DNA of 64,000 bases, from the NCBI GenBank assembly GCA_937121175.1, contig CAKZKD010000002.1:372001-436000 (forward strand), read 5' to 3'. The notes below the pieces were generated by a model. It searched no databases. It was not told where the DNA came from and saw nothing but the letters and a program-made list of their open reading frames with translations. Below are positions 48,319 to 56,841 of this stretch, in pieces (the stretch's first letter is position 1; every line of letters starts with the position of its first letter). The stretch is from an uncultured Flavobacteriales bacterium. Its GTDB lineage: Bacteria > Bacteroidota > Bacteroidia > Flavobacteriales_G > Salibacteraceae. The translations under genes were made by a program, and so were the position numbers.

Positions 48319-49041
48319 ACTGGTGGAAGTTCATTTTCCAATATGGGTATAACCCAGTTGATTTCTGTGCCTTATGCTAAGCATGCGCAAACTGCGGATA
48401 CAATCAATAAGCCAATTGCCGAAAAAGACCCAATATTTTTGGGGTCGATTGCCAGTAAAATTTCTTCAGCGGATACTACTCTTTGGAACAATAAACAAGA
48501 TCAATTAGTTGCAGGAAATAATATCAGCATTGTAGGGAACACAATAAACGCGTCAAATGCTTCTTGGGGTAGTTCTACAAATAAATTCTACTTAGGGCAG
48601 GATACTTTAGGGGGAATTGTTTTTTACACCTATTTGGATAAAAATGGAAACCAGCACGGTCTTGTTGTAAACAAAACTGACAGTAGCGCACAATGGCAGT
48701 CTATTGGGTCAATAACTAATGCAAAACGTAGTTGGGATGGAACTTATAACACAAGCCTAATGACGGGCAGCCCAGCGGCAAATTATGTGAAAGGTTTAAC
48801 CGATGGGGGATTCACCGATTGGTATTTACCCTCAATTGATGAACTAGCTATTTTATGGCACAATTTCTTTCACGTAAACAAAGCTTTGTATTTAAGTAAT
48901 TCCAAGGAGTTATCTCATGCAGATCCATACTGGAGTAGCTCGGAACACAACGCAACGAATGCTTGGTTCTTCGCTACAGGAGTAGCTAACCTTAGGGGAA
49001 AAACAAGTACCAATCGAGTGCGGGCAGTTCGTGCTTTTTAA
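47998..49041 (+). CDS. Array protein C: shared N-module joined to a FISUMP/DUF1566-type C-domain
   Basis: 347 residues. Signal peptide and N-module are as in the neighbours (the N-terminus is identical to that of protein E). The middle and tail are unrelated: a C-terminal domain with 'LGGIVFYTYLDKNGNQHGLVV', 'GFTDWYLPSIDELAILW', 'YWSSSE' and 'RVRAVRAF', the pattern of the DUF1566/Lcl or FISUMP fold, a ligand-binding lectin-like domain. The 'TPGVYLFKE' end is missing. So the array contains two body types behind one leader. Likely surface-exposed. Confidence 0.82.
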   Translation: MKNTLLLTIISLLTFSTFAQSPDLFSYQAVVRDNAGNVVASSAVSLRFSILQTTATGTAQYVETHNPTTDANGLVSIMIGGGTVSSGTFASIDWANDKYFLKVELDPTGGSSFSNMGITQLISVPYAKHAQTADTINKPIAEKDPIFLGSIASKISSADTTLWNNKQDQLVAGNNISIVGNTINASNASWGSSTNKFYLGQDTLGGIVFYTYLDKNGNQHGLVVNKTDSSAQWQSIGSITNAKRSWDGTYNTSLMTGSPAANYVKGLTDGGFTDWYLPSIDELAILWHNFFHVNKALYLSNSKELSHADPYWSSSEHNATNAWFFATGVANLRGKTSTNRVRAVRAF

Positions 49042-49107
49042 CTACAACTAAATTATTATTAAAAACATATTTAATTCATCAAAATAAAAATTTCAAAATC
49101 ACTAACA

Positions 49108-51105
49108 TTGAAAAAGTTAATCACAACATGTGTTGCGTTCGTAATTGTTTCATTCACATTTGCCCAATCACCTGACCTCTTCAGCTACCAAGCCGTAGTT
49201 CGAGACAATGCCGGAAATGCAGTAGCTAGTAGCTCTGTGTCGCTTCGGTTTAGCATTCTGCAAACAACAGCTACTGGAATAGCTCAGTACGTAGAAACTC
49301 ACAACCCCACCACAGATGCCAATGGATTGGTTTCTTTAATGATTGGCGGTGGAACAGTTACCTCAGGAACGTTTGCCAGTATTGATTGGGCAAACGATAA
49401 GTTCTTCTTAAAAGTAGAACTAGACCCAGCAGGTGGTAGTTCGTATTCCAATATGGGAACGACGCAGTTGATTTCGGTGCCTTATGCGAAGCATGCAGAG
49501 ACTTCGATGAGGGCTATCAATGATTCAATTTATGATGGAGACTCTAGTCGTACCAATGAATTACAAGCCTTATCAAAATCTGGTGACACTATATTCTTAT
49601 CAAACGGTGGTTTTGTTCAAATTCCACCAAATTGGGATAGTGATTCCACCAATGAATTGCAGCAGTTGAGCATATCGAACGATACTATCTACCTAAGTAA
49701 GGGTGGTTTTGCGGTAATCCCAGACAGTAGTTTGTTAGGGGTAAAAAAAGGGGGCAGTGGAGCAGGTGCAGGCGGAAGCGCCGACTTATCAGACTTTTCA
49801 AGTAGTTTTAAGGAGGTATATAAGCTTGGGGAAGACTTTAGCGTCATCGAAATCAAGGTTGACCAGAATAAAAATGTTTTTGTATTCGGATACTTTTCTG
49901 GAGAAAGTACCATTGGAGCGACCACAGTAACAACTAATAACTCTGGTACAGACGTCTTACTTGCAAAATTTGATAGCAGCGGTGTTTTATTGTGGGAAAA
50001 GCACAGTACGAATGGAGATGCAAATGTGAACGAATTTGTATCCCGACTTGAGCTTAGTGGAAGTGATGCTTATGTATCATACTGGCGTTGGAATCGTCAG
50101 CAAACTGCGTTGAATTTTGGAGGCATTAATCATACAAATACTGATTCTAATAATGTGCAGATAATAAAAGTAAATGGTTCAGGAACAGTGCAATGGGCGA
50201 CAGGTATGTACTGTCTATTGGTTGGTACAAATGGAAGTATAAACACTTTTGGTTCTAATTTAAGGGGAATAGGCGCCAATGCCGCAGGTGAGGTGTTTTA
50301 TTCGGGGACTTTTAAGGAAATTCTGGTTTCAGGAAATACATCTCTGCAATTGGGTAGCGGCTCAAATTATTTAGTTTTCGGTAAGATTTCAAGTAATGGA
50401 CAAACTCACACTATTATAGATACTGCAAAAAGTTGTAATGGAGGGGATTTAATCGTTGATCAATCTGGAAATCCAATCCTTATTGGCTCTGGAGCAAGTA
50501 ATGTGAATATAGGCAATACAAATCGAACACTAACTTTTAGGGGTTTTCTAGTCAGGTATAGTCCTAGCGGAACCGTTCTCAACTTTTCGAACGAACTTGA
50601 TTATTCGCCAATCAATGGGATAATTTACCAAGGTCAGTTAGAAGCTAATTCAACTAACGTGTATTTAACTGGTGTAATGGATGGAGGACGTATTGGTAAT
50701 CTATATAGTATTCCTGGAGCACCTTATTCACTTGTTTCTTTTCTAGTTCAGTTTAATAACTCCCTTGCCCTGCAGAGAATAACTGATATCAGATATAACG
50801 AAGCTCAAAGCGCGAATGTGAGCGTGGATGGAACAGGAGGAGTATTATGGGGTGTTACTGAGAAAGACTCGTACATATTAAATGATAAAATTTATTATAC
50901 CGTTGGTGGAAGCTCCGGAACAGCAGCAAGCATGAATTCCTCGTTGACCACTACCGAGGTTAAGAGTTTAAATACGTTTGGATTTGCAGAGGGACTTTAT
51001 GTTGGCTCTTCAGGTGGAACTAATTTTTTCGTCGGAACGTGTAATGCCAATTTCTACAATAAAGGCGCAAAATATACCTCGGGAGTTTATCTATTTAAAG
51101 AATAA
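49108..51105 (+). CDS. Array protein D: mosaic N-module, two linker units, propeller-like body
   Basis: 665 residues with a TTG start ('MKKLITTCVAFVIVSFTFAQ'), the only sensible signal-peptide start in frame; it follows a 66-bp AT-rich gap. The signal peptide differs from B, C and E, but the N-module is shared and its DNA is a patchwork of the A, B and C/E versions. Two linker units ('NELQALSKSGDTIFLSNGG', 'NELQQLSISNDTIYLSKGG') and the 'IPDSSLLGVKKGGSG' hinge precede an SBBP-like body ('LLAKFDSSGVLLWEKHS'). The end is a variant of the shared tail ('FYNKGAKYTSGVYLFKE'). Confidence 0.82.
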   Translation: MKKLITTCVAFVIVSFTFAQSPDLFSYQAVVRDNAGNAVASSSVSLRFSILQTTATGIAQYVETHNPTTDANGLVSLMIGGGTVTSGTFASIDWANDKFFLKVELDPAGGSSYSNMGTTQLISVPYAKHAETSMRAINDSIYDGDSSRTNELQALSKSGDTIFLSNGGFVQIPPNWDSDSTNELQQLSISNDTIYLSKGGFAVIPDSSLLGVKKGGSGAGAGGSADLSDFSSSFKEVYKLGEDFSVIEIKVDQNKNVFVFGYFSGESTIGATTVTTNNSGTDVLLAKFDSSGVLLWEKHSTNGDANVNEFVSRLELSGSDAYVSYWRWNRQQTALNFGGINHTNTDSNNVQIIKVNGSGTVQWATGMYCLLVGTNGSINTFGSNLRGIGANAAGEVFYSGTFKEILVSGNTSLQLGSGSNYLVFGKISSNGQTHTIIDTAKSCNGGDLIVDQSGNPILIGSGASNVNIGNTNRTLTFRGFLVRYSPSGTVLNFSNELDYSPINGIIYQGQLEANSTNVYLTGVMDGGRIGNLYSIPGAPYSLVSFLVQFNNSLALQRITDIRYNEAQSANVSVDGTGGVLWGVTEKDSYILNDKIYYTVGGSSGTAASMNSSLTTTEVKSLNTFGFAEGLYVGSSGGTNFFVGTCNANFYNKGAKYTSGVYLFKE

Positions 51106-51432
51106 AGAATTATGAAAAACACATTACTACTCACGATAATATCGCTGCTCACTTTTAGCACTTTCGCTCAATCCCCAGACCTCTTCAGCTACCAAGCTGT
51201 GGTAAGGGATAATGCAGGAAATGTTGTAGCAAGCAGTGCAGTTTCGTTGCGGTTTAGCATTCTGCAAACCACAGCTACTGGAACAGCTCAGTACGTAGAA
51301 ACTCACAATCCAACTACCGATGCCAACGGACTGGTTTCTATTATGATTGGTGGCGGAACAGTTTCTTCAGGAACATTTGCCAGTATTGATTGGGCAAATG
51401 ATAAGTACTTTCTGAAAGTAGAATTGGACCCA
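51085..51432 (+). repeat. 348-bp exact direct repeat, copy 2 (start of array gene E)
   Basis: Identical to 47971-48318; see that entry. The 3114-bp distance between the copies contains most of gene C and all of gene D. Confidence 0.97.
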
Positions 51433-52959
51433 GCAGGTGGAAGTTCGTATTCTAATATGGGAACAACTCAGCTGATCTCCGTGCCGTATGCGAAGCATGC
51501 TCAAACCGCCGATAGTGCCATTACTGAAAAACAAGTACTTCGAATATCAAACGACACAATTTACCTTTCGAGAGGCGGAGGGTTTGTAGTAATTCCAGAT
51601 AGTAGTTTGTTGGGGGTAAAAAAAGGTGGAAGTGGAGTTGGTGCAGGAGGTTCAGCAGATTTGAAAGATTTTGATAACAATTGTAGGGCGCTCGCACGCC
51701 TGGGTTCAGGCTTTGATATCAAGGGATTTGATTCGGACGGTAGCGGAAACATGTACATTTTGGGGACATTTACTACGGCATTTGAATTTGGAGGAACAAA
51801 TTATCAAGCGACAACCCTTCGACAAAACAACGTTTTCTTAGCAAAGGTGGATAGTAATTTTAGCACGCAATGGGTAAAACATTCGAATGATGGATATGCA
51901 TCAAGTGCAAATTCAGTTCATTCCATTGTTGTAGATCAATTGGGTAATATCGTTTTGAGTATAAGAATCCAAAGTGGAAAGAGTACTTTTAATTGGGATG
52001 GAAATGTAATCAGTTTAAATGGGAGTTCCAGTGCTTTGCATGGATTGTTACTTCGAATTAACTCAAATGGTAGCTATATCTGGAATAAAGCGATTTATCC
52101 AGCTAGTGGGTATAAGTATTTAACGGAATTTACACCTAGTCAAGAAGTATTAGTCACTGGTAACTTTTTTGGCAAAACATTTATTGGAACAGATTCTGTT
52201 CAGTTTGGTAATAGCAACAAGCATTATGGCTTATTCAAAATATCGAGCAATGGTTCAAGCGCACAATTACTTGATTCAGCTACTGGAACAATTAGCTCTG
52301 GTATTGCGGTAGATGCTTCCGGCAATACTTTCGTTTCTTTATTTAATGCTTTTGGTACGCTGAACTTCATTTCAAAAAGTATAACACCCAGTAAATCAGG
52401 TTTAATTTTAAAATATAATTCATCAAATTCTATCGTAAATGAAATCAGTGATTTTGAGGAAGAAGGTGATTCAAGACTTGGTGGAAGAAAATTGGAATTC
52501 GAAAGAGGCACTCTAGTTTACGCATCTCGAAATTATCGATTTTTTATTGGTAACACATTCTATTCAAGCGGAGGAAGTCCGTTCGTAATAAAATACAACA
52601 GTTCTCTAATACAACAGAATCATTTTGTCCTTGGAATTACCAATGGAGGGGTTGCTCTGGGTGTGCACATAAAACCAAATGGAGAATTAGTTTTGGGTAG
52701 CGGTATTTCTGGAAATTACATAATTGACGATGTGAGTTATACCCCACTAGGCGGCAGTAGTGCTTCAGCTAGTTTGCTATTGACTTTGGATAATAATTTG
52801 AAAGTCGTCAATCGTGTTCCTCTACAACAGTTTTTAGATGCATCTGGTTTTTATGTTTCGGGCTCTGGAATCACTACTTTTTTCGCGAGTGATGTAGCTG
52901 GCTCATTCTACAACAAAAGCACAAAATACACTCCTGGAGTTTACCTATTTAAAGATTAA
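51112..52959 (+). CDS. Array protein E: N-module identical to C, propeller-like body
   Basis: 615 residues, starting 6 bp after gene D. The first about 107 codons are identical in DNA to gene C. One shortened linker unit ('LRISNDTIYLSRGGGFVVI') and 'IPDSSLLGVKKGGSG' lead to the SBBP-like body ('FLAKVDSNFSTQWVKHS'), with 'ADLKDFDNN' also found in protein A. It ends 'FYNKSTKYTPGVYLFKD'. Probably a secreted surface protein; it lacks a T9SS sorting domain. Confidence 0.82.
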   Translation: MKNTLLLTIISLLTFSTFAQSPDLFSYQAVVRDNAGNVVASSAVSLRFSILQTTATGTAQYVETHNPTTDANGLVSIMIGGGTVSSGTFASIDWANDKYFLKVELDPAGGSSYSNMGTTQLISVPYAKHAQTADSAITEKQVLRISNDTIYLSRGGGFVVIPDSSLLGVKKGGSGVGAGGSADLKDFDNNCRALARLGSGFDIKGFDSDGSGNMYILGTFTTAFEFGGTNYQATTLRQNNVFLAKVDSNFSTQWVKHSNDGYASSANSVHSIVVDQLGNIVLSIRIQSGKSTFNWDGNVISLNGSSSALHGLLLRINSNGSYIWNKAIYPASGYKYLTEFTPSQEVLVTGNFFGKTFIGTDSVQFGNSNKHYGLFKISSNGSSAQLLDSATGTISSGIAVDASGNTFVSLFNAFGTLNFISKSITPSKSGLILKYNSSNSIVNEISDFEEEGDSRLGGRKLEFERGTLVYASRNYRFFIGNTFYSSGGSPFVIKYNSSLIQQNHFVLGITNGGVALGVHIKPNGELVLGSGISGNYIIDDVSYTPLGGSSASASLLLTLDNNLKVVNRVPLQQFLDASGFYVSGSGITTFFASDVAGSFYNKSTKYTPGVYLFKD

Positions 52960-52964
52960 AAATT

Positions 52965-53450
52965 ATGAAAAAGACAATAATAATCGTTACTGCTTGTGTT
53001 CTAGGAACATTGGTCAATGCACAATCATTATCACCCGTTGCCATAGGAAGTGGGTACGTAAACGGAAGTTCTTCAGACGCTGAAATTAGTTCCACAGTTG
53101 GGCAAACAGCCTATGGAGTTAAAGAAGATGGAACCAGCCAATTAACCGAAGGCGTTCATCAACCCAAAGTTGAAATATTAAACGTGGAGGATAATGCCCC
53201 TGAAATAGGAATGGCTATTTATCCAAACCCGAACTCCGGTCGGTTTTATTTTGAACTTACCAATTTGGAAGGTAAGGTCTATAATGGTGAATTGTTTGAT
53301 GTAAATGGAGTTTCAATAGAAAAAACGCAGGTTTCGGAAGAAACCAAATCCATAGATATTTCTGGTTTGCCTAGAGGTTCGTATTTCTTGCACGTTTATG
53401 GAGATGATGGCGTTTCTATGAAGCAATACAAGGTGATGAAGGTGCATTAA
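52965..53450 (+). CDS. Small T9SS-sorted protein closing the array (F)
   Basis: 161 residues. Signal peptide (1-19), a short domain ('SPVAIGSGYVNGSSSDAEIS', 'VGQTAYGV', 'LTEGVHQPK') of a type common in Bacteroidota T9SS proteins, and a type IX sorting domain (about 85-161; 'YPNPNSGRFYFEL', 'GSYFLHVYGDDG'). It starts 5 bp after gene E with a variant of the array junction, so it is co-transcribed. It might be a secreted partner of the array proteins. Confidence 0.82.
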   Translation: MKKTIIIVTACVLGTLVNAQSLSPVAIGSGYVNGSSSDAEISSTVGQTAYGVKEDGTSQLTEGVHQPKVEILNVEDNAPEIGMAIYPNPNSGRFYFELTNLEGKVYNGELFDVNGVSIEKTQVSEETKSIDISGLPRGSYFLHVYGDDGVSMKQYKVMKVH

Positions 53451-53469
53451 AACACTTTGTTTTCTTCCT

Positions 53470-53633
53470 GTCATTCCGGAATCGAAAAAGAACAAAACGA
53501 GGTAGGAGTTTTTGTGAATTAGATATCCGGAATCTAGATAAATCAGTTGCTTTCGAATCTGGAACGAGATTCCGTATAGAAGTTTCACTTCAACCTCCTT
53601 CGTCGGCTGGCTCAACTAATATTACGGAATGAC
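53470..53633. mobile_element. MITE-like element with inverted ends
   Basis: A 164-bp stretch begins GTCATTCCGGAAT and ends ATTACGGAATGAC, which are inverted repeats with one mismatch. Inside are further palindromic pieces around TCCGGAATCTAG. No coding capacity. Such elements occur between genes in many Bacteroidota; without other copies in view I cannot show mobility. Confidence 0.5.
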
Positions 53634-53678
53634 GATTGGGGTCGAGTAAAGAATTCTCTCTAGTTATTCACGTAGCCT

Positions 53679-53723
53679 GTCCGTTAGAGTGCTGCGAGGA
53701 ACGAGCGGTATATCGAGAACTAC
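53679..53723 (+). repeat. Dispersed hairpin repeat, copy 2
   Basis: GTCCGTTAGAGTGCTGCGAG..GAGCGGTATATCGAGAACTAC. Its ends match copies 1 and 3 (GTC..TT.GAGTG and TATCGA.AAC). Same orientation as the other copies. Confidence 0.6.
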
Positions 53724-53746
53724 AACTTTTAACTACCCAGAATGCT

Positions 53747-53800
53747 GTCAGTTTGAGTGATTCAATTTCCGGAAAAGGAAATTGAATTGTATCGAAAACA
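53747..53800 (+). repeat. Dispersed hairpin repeat, copy 3
   Basis: GTCAGTTTGAGTG, then a perfect 11-bp stem ATTCAATTTCC (53760-53770) / GGAAATTGAAT (53777-53787), then TGTATCGAAAACA. It lies just after copy 2; the stem could also end transcription from the array. Confidence 0.65.
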
Positions 53801-53806
53801 AGGCAT

Positions 53807-55267
53807 TCAACCAACAAAAAGCCGTTGAATCAGCCAATACATAACCGCGCTCAACACTAGAATGGTAGCAACATTAAGCACAAAACCAACCCGCATCATT
53901 TGTTTTACTTTAATCTGGCCGCTACTATAAACAACAGCATTAGGCGGAGTAGAAATGGGCATCATAAAAGCACAGCTCGCCGCCAGCGTAACCGGAATTG
54001 CTAATTCAAAAGCAGGAATCCCCATTTGGTCGCTGATGCCAAGCACAACAGGTAACAAAACTGTTACTAAAGCAACATTGCTCATGATTTCGGTAGCAAA
54101 TAGACTGATGGCCGCTAGTCCTAAAACTATGACCCAAACGCTAGTGTTTAAATTTTCTGCTGCAAAGGTTCCAACCAATTCAATAGCCCCAACCGTTTCT
54201 AATCCTCCTGCAAGACTCAAACCGCCTCCGAACAAGAGTAAAATACCCCAAGGAAGGTCTTTCATAGCCTGCCAGTCCAATAAAAATTCTTTTTTTGATA
54301 GGTTTACCGGAATGCAAAAAAGTAAAATCCCACCAAACATAGCGATGGTAGTATTACTTAAAATTGAATCTTGAAAAACAATTTGATTTACTTGACTTTT
54401 AAACATCCACAACAAAGCAGTAACAATAAATATTATCAGCACTCCTTTTTCTGCGAATTGCATTCGCCCCAATTTCTTGAGTTCAGTTGAAATTAGTTCC
54501 GATGCTCCTTTTACGTTTGGTAATTTAATTTGAATGATGCTTTTGGTTAGTACCACATACGACAAGGAAAGCATAATAAGTCCAAACGGAACGCCAATCA
54601 ACATCCATTGTCCAAAACCGATTTCAATACCATAACGATTTTCAATAAATCCGGCTAAAACAACATTTGGCGGAGTGCCAATGAGTGTCATCGTGCCTCC
54701 AATGTTGGCCGAGTACGCAATACTCAGCATTAGGGCTAAACCAAATTTTTTGTATTCAAATTGATTGTCATTTTGCGACAGTAGATGTAATACTGATAGG
54801 GCAATAGGAAGCATCATGACTGTTGTAGCCGTATTGGAAATCCACATACTTAAAAATGCGGTTGCAAGGCTAAATCCAAGTATGATTCCGGTTGGTTTTG
54901 TGCCTGTAAGTTTAATGAGGTTCAACGCAATGCGTAAATGCAATTTTCGTTTTTCCATTGCCAAGGCTATGATAAATCCGCCCATAAACAAGAAGATTAT
55001 TGGATGAGCATAAGGGGCGAAGGTTTCTTTTATTGAAAATAATCCTGAAGTTGGAAAAAGAAGCATTGGCAGTAATGCCGTTACAAAAATGGGAACTACT
55101 TCACTTATCCACCATAACATCATCCAAGTAGCAATGCCTAGCATTTGAATCAATTCAGGCTGCTCAAAATTCGAATCGAAAATTGCAGTCCCACACCAAC
55201 ATAACGGGCCAAGGACAAAAGCCATTTTTTGGAATAGATTCACAATACGAATATAGAATTGTAGCAC
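53807..55267 (-). CDS. DASS/SLC13 family anion transporter
   Basis: 486 residues with about 11-12 hydrophobic segments. Two SNT-like signature regions, 'SNTATTVMMLPI' and 'FMMPISTPPNAVVYSSG', are those of the divalent anion:Na+ symporter family, which move sulfate or C4-dicarboxylates into the cell. The substrate is not decided by sequence. It is separated from the upstream lipoprotein gene by a strong terminator. Confidence 0.9.
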   Translation of the reverse strand: MLQFYIRIVNLFQKMAFVLGPLCWCGTAIFDSNFEQPELIQMLGIATWMMLWWISEVVPIFVTALLPMLLFPTSGLFSIKETFAPYAHPIIFLFMGGFIIALAMEKRKLHLRIALNLIKLTGTKPTGIILGFSLATAFLSMWISNTATTVMMLPIALSVLHLLSQNDNQFEYKKFGLALMLSIAYSANIGGTMTLIGTPPNVVLAGFIENRYGIEIGFGQWMLIGVPFGLIMLSLSYVVLTKSIIQIKLPNVKGASELISTELKKLGRMQFAEKGVLIIFIVTALLWMFKSQVNQIVFQDSILSNTTIAMFGGILLFCIPVNLSKKEFLLDWQAMKDLPWGILLLFGGGLSLAGGLETVGAIELVGTFAAENLNTSVWVIVLGLAAISLFATEIMSNVALVTVLLPVVLGISDQMGIPAFELAIPVTLAASCAFMMPISTPPNAVVYSSGQIKVKQMMRVGFVLNVATILVLSAVMYWLIQRLFVG

Positions 55268-55304
55268 ACAAAAAAAACCGCAACGGATAGTTCCATTGCG
55301 GTTT
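55268..55304 (-). terminator. Terminator of the lipoprotein gene
   Basis: AAACCGCAA (55275-55283) pairs with TTGCGGTTT (55296-55304); read on the minus strand a T-run follows immediately, 26 bp past the stop codon of the gene ending at 55330. Confidence 0.85.
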
Positions 55305-55329
55305 CAGTTTATTGATTATTAAATTGCTA

Positions 55330-56142
55330 CTAATCTACGGCAACAATTTTGGTCGTGACCGATTCGTTGATCAGGACATATTTTTTAGCACCTTGTTCCG
55401 TATCTGAAAAATTCACCAAAGCCACTTGCAAAAAACCGCCAGTTTCACCAACAGCAAGGTCTTTGGTATCATCTGCTGTAAACGTAATGGAGTTTGTACC
55501 GTTAACCGGCTTCATTCCTTTTAAAATAGAAACAGAACCTGAATATAATCCACAAAGAACAGTATCTGCTGCTGAAGCTTCAAATTCCATGGTGTAAGCC
55601 GTTCCTTTTTTGATGCCAGCTGTTGAGGTTATGGAAGGAGTAGCAGGAAAGTCAGAGAAAGAGGCGGTAAAAGCAGGAGTTCCACCTTTTCCAGCAATAG
55701 TCCATGAAGCACCACTTGAAAAACTAATTCCAGTGGGGTCCAATACTCCAGGGATAAATACGTAAGACATATTTTCTTGAATTTCGAGTTCCTTTGAATT
55801 CAGTTCTACTTTTCCTGCGTCGGCAAAACTTCCAAAATTCCCTGAAGTTTCTGTAAAATAGGCTACTCCAGTACCAATAGAAGTTTCGATAGTTTGGCCG
55901 CCTGCCTCTGTAGTTGAAATTGTTTTTATGGCAATCAAAGCACCATCAGATTTTTCAGTTTTCTTTCCAAATTGAGCTGGACTTGGATTAGGCGCGCCTT
56001 GTGGCTCAGGTTCTGGCTCTGGTGTGGGTGTTGGAGTTGTCGTTTCATGAGTAGGTTCGGGTTCGTCTTTTTTACAGCTCTGGAATGTAAAACCAATAAT
56101 TAGTATAGGAATGAAGAGTAACTTGAATGAAAATGTACGCAT
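55330..56142 (-). CDS. Lipoprotein of unknown function with Pro-Glu-Thr linker
   Basis: 270 residues. Lipobox 'TFQSC' (Cys23) is followed by a Pro/Glu/Thr linker ('TPTPTPEPEPEP') and a beta-rich domain (about 60-270) with no recognisable enzyme motif. The linker suggests a domain held away from the membrane, possibly exposed. It has its own terminator and 90 bp upstream of gene-free sequence, so it is probably a single-gene unit. Confidence 0.75.
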   Translation of the reverse strand: MRTFSFKLLFIPILIIGFTFQSCKKDEPEPTHETTTPTPTPEPEPEPQGAPNPSPAQFGKKTEKSDGALIAIKTISTTEAGGQTIETSIGTGVAYFTETSGNFGSFADAGKVELNSKELEIQENMSYVFIPGVLDPTGISFSSGASWTIAGKGGTPAFTASFSDFPATPSITSTAGIKKGTAYTMEFEASAADTVLCGLYSGSVSILKGMKPVNGTNSITFTADDTKDLAVGETGGFLQVALVNFSDTEQGAKKYVLINESVTTKIVAVD

Positions 56143-56232
56143 GACGTTTAATTTTTAAATTATTCATCAAATGTACCGGCAAATTAGTCAGGCAACTTAA
56201 GGTAACAGGCTCATTTTAATAGGGTATTTCCC

Positions 56233-56841
56233 TTATTTGTAGAAGTTCATTTCATCGATGTACTTAAATACGGGTTCAGTAAGTAAGTACCGAACATCAT
56301 GACCATCTTTTATTGAGCGACGAATAAAACTGGCCGAAACTTTCATGATGGGAGCATCGGTTAATTTTACGTTTTTGTGTTCAGCAATTTCAGGTTTTGT
56401 GATTGATTTTTGAGCATCATCATTAATTTCCTGCTCGGTCAGTATTCTTGGATAAACAAACAGTTCGTGCTGGTCAAGAATCGATTTATAATTGCGCCAT
56501 TTGTGAAAAGTACGCAGGTTGTCTTCTCCCATAATTAAAGAGAAATCGTGCATCGGATACTTTTCTCTCAAATAGGCCAATGTTATCCCAGTGTAGGAAG
56601 GTTTTTCAAGGTTAAATTCAATATCGGAAGCTCGCAATGCAGGGTTATCATATATAGCTCGACTAACGAGTTCTAATCGGTGATAATCTGCAAGTAAACT
56701 TTCTTTTTTCTTTAACGGATTTTGCGGAGAAACCACTAGCCAAACTTGGTCTAAATCGGTATAGCTAACCATGTGATTTGCAATGATTAAGTGCCCCACA
56801 TGAATAGGATTAAACGTACCGAAATAAAGCCCGATTTTCAT
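56233..56841 (-). CDS. nadD: Nicotinate-nucleotide adenylyltransferase
   Basis: 202 residues. 'GTFNPIHVGHLIIANHM' carries the HxGH motif (His14, His17) and 'SASFIRRSIKDG' the second nucleotide-binding motif of the family. It makes nicotinate adenine dinucleotide in NAD synthesis. It follows gmk with a 4-bp overlap in the operon yicC-gmk-nadD. Confidence 0.95.
   Translation of the reverse strand: MKIGLYFGTFNPIHVGHLIIANHMVSYTDLDQVWLVVSPQNPLKKKESLLADYHRLELVSRAIYDNPALRASDIEFNLEKPSYTGITLAYLREKYPMHDFSLIMGEDNLRTFHKWRNYKSILDQHELFVYPRILTEQEINDDAQKSITKPEIAEHKNVKLTDAPIMKVSASFIRRSIKDGHDVRYLLTEPVFKYIDEMNFYK

Noticed and set aside
44191-52959. Surface-protein array as part of a prophage (tail-fibre genes)
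   Set aside because: The N-module and linker resemble tail-fibre proteins, but every gene has a signal peptide and there are no capsid, portal, terminase or integrase genes nearby.
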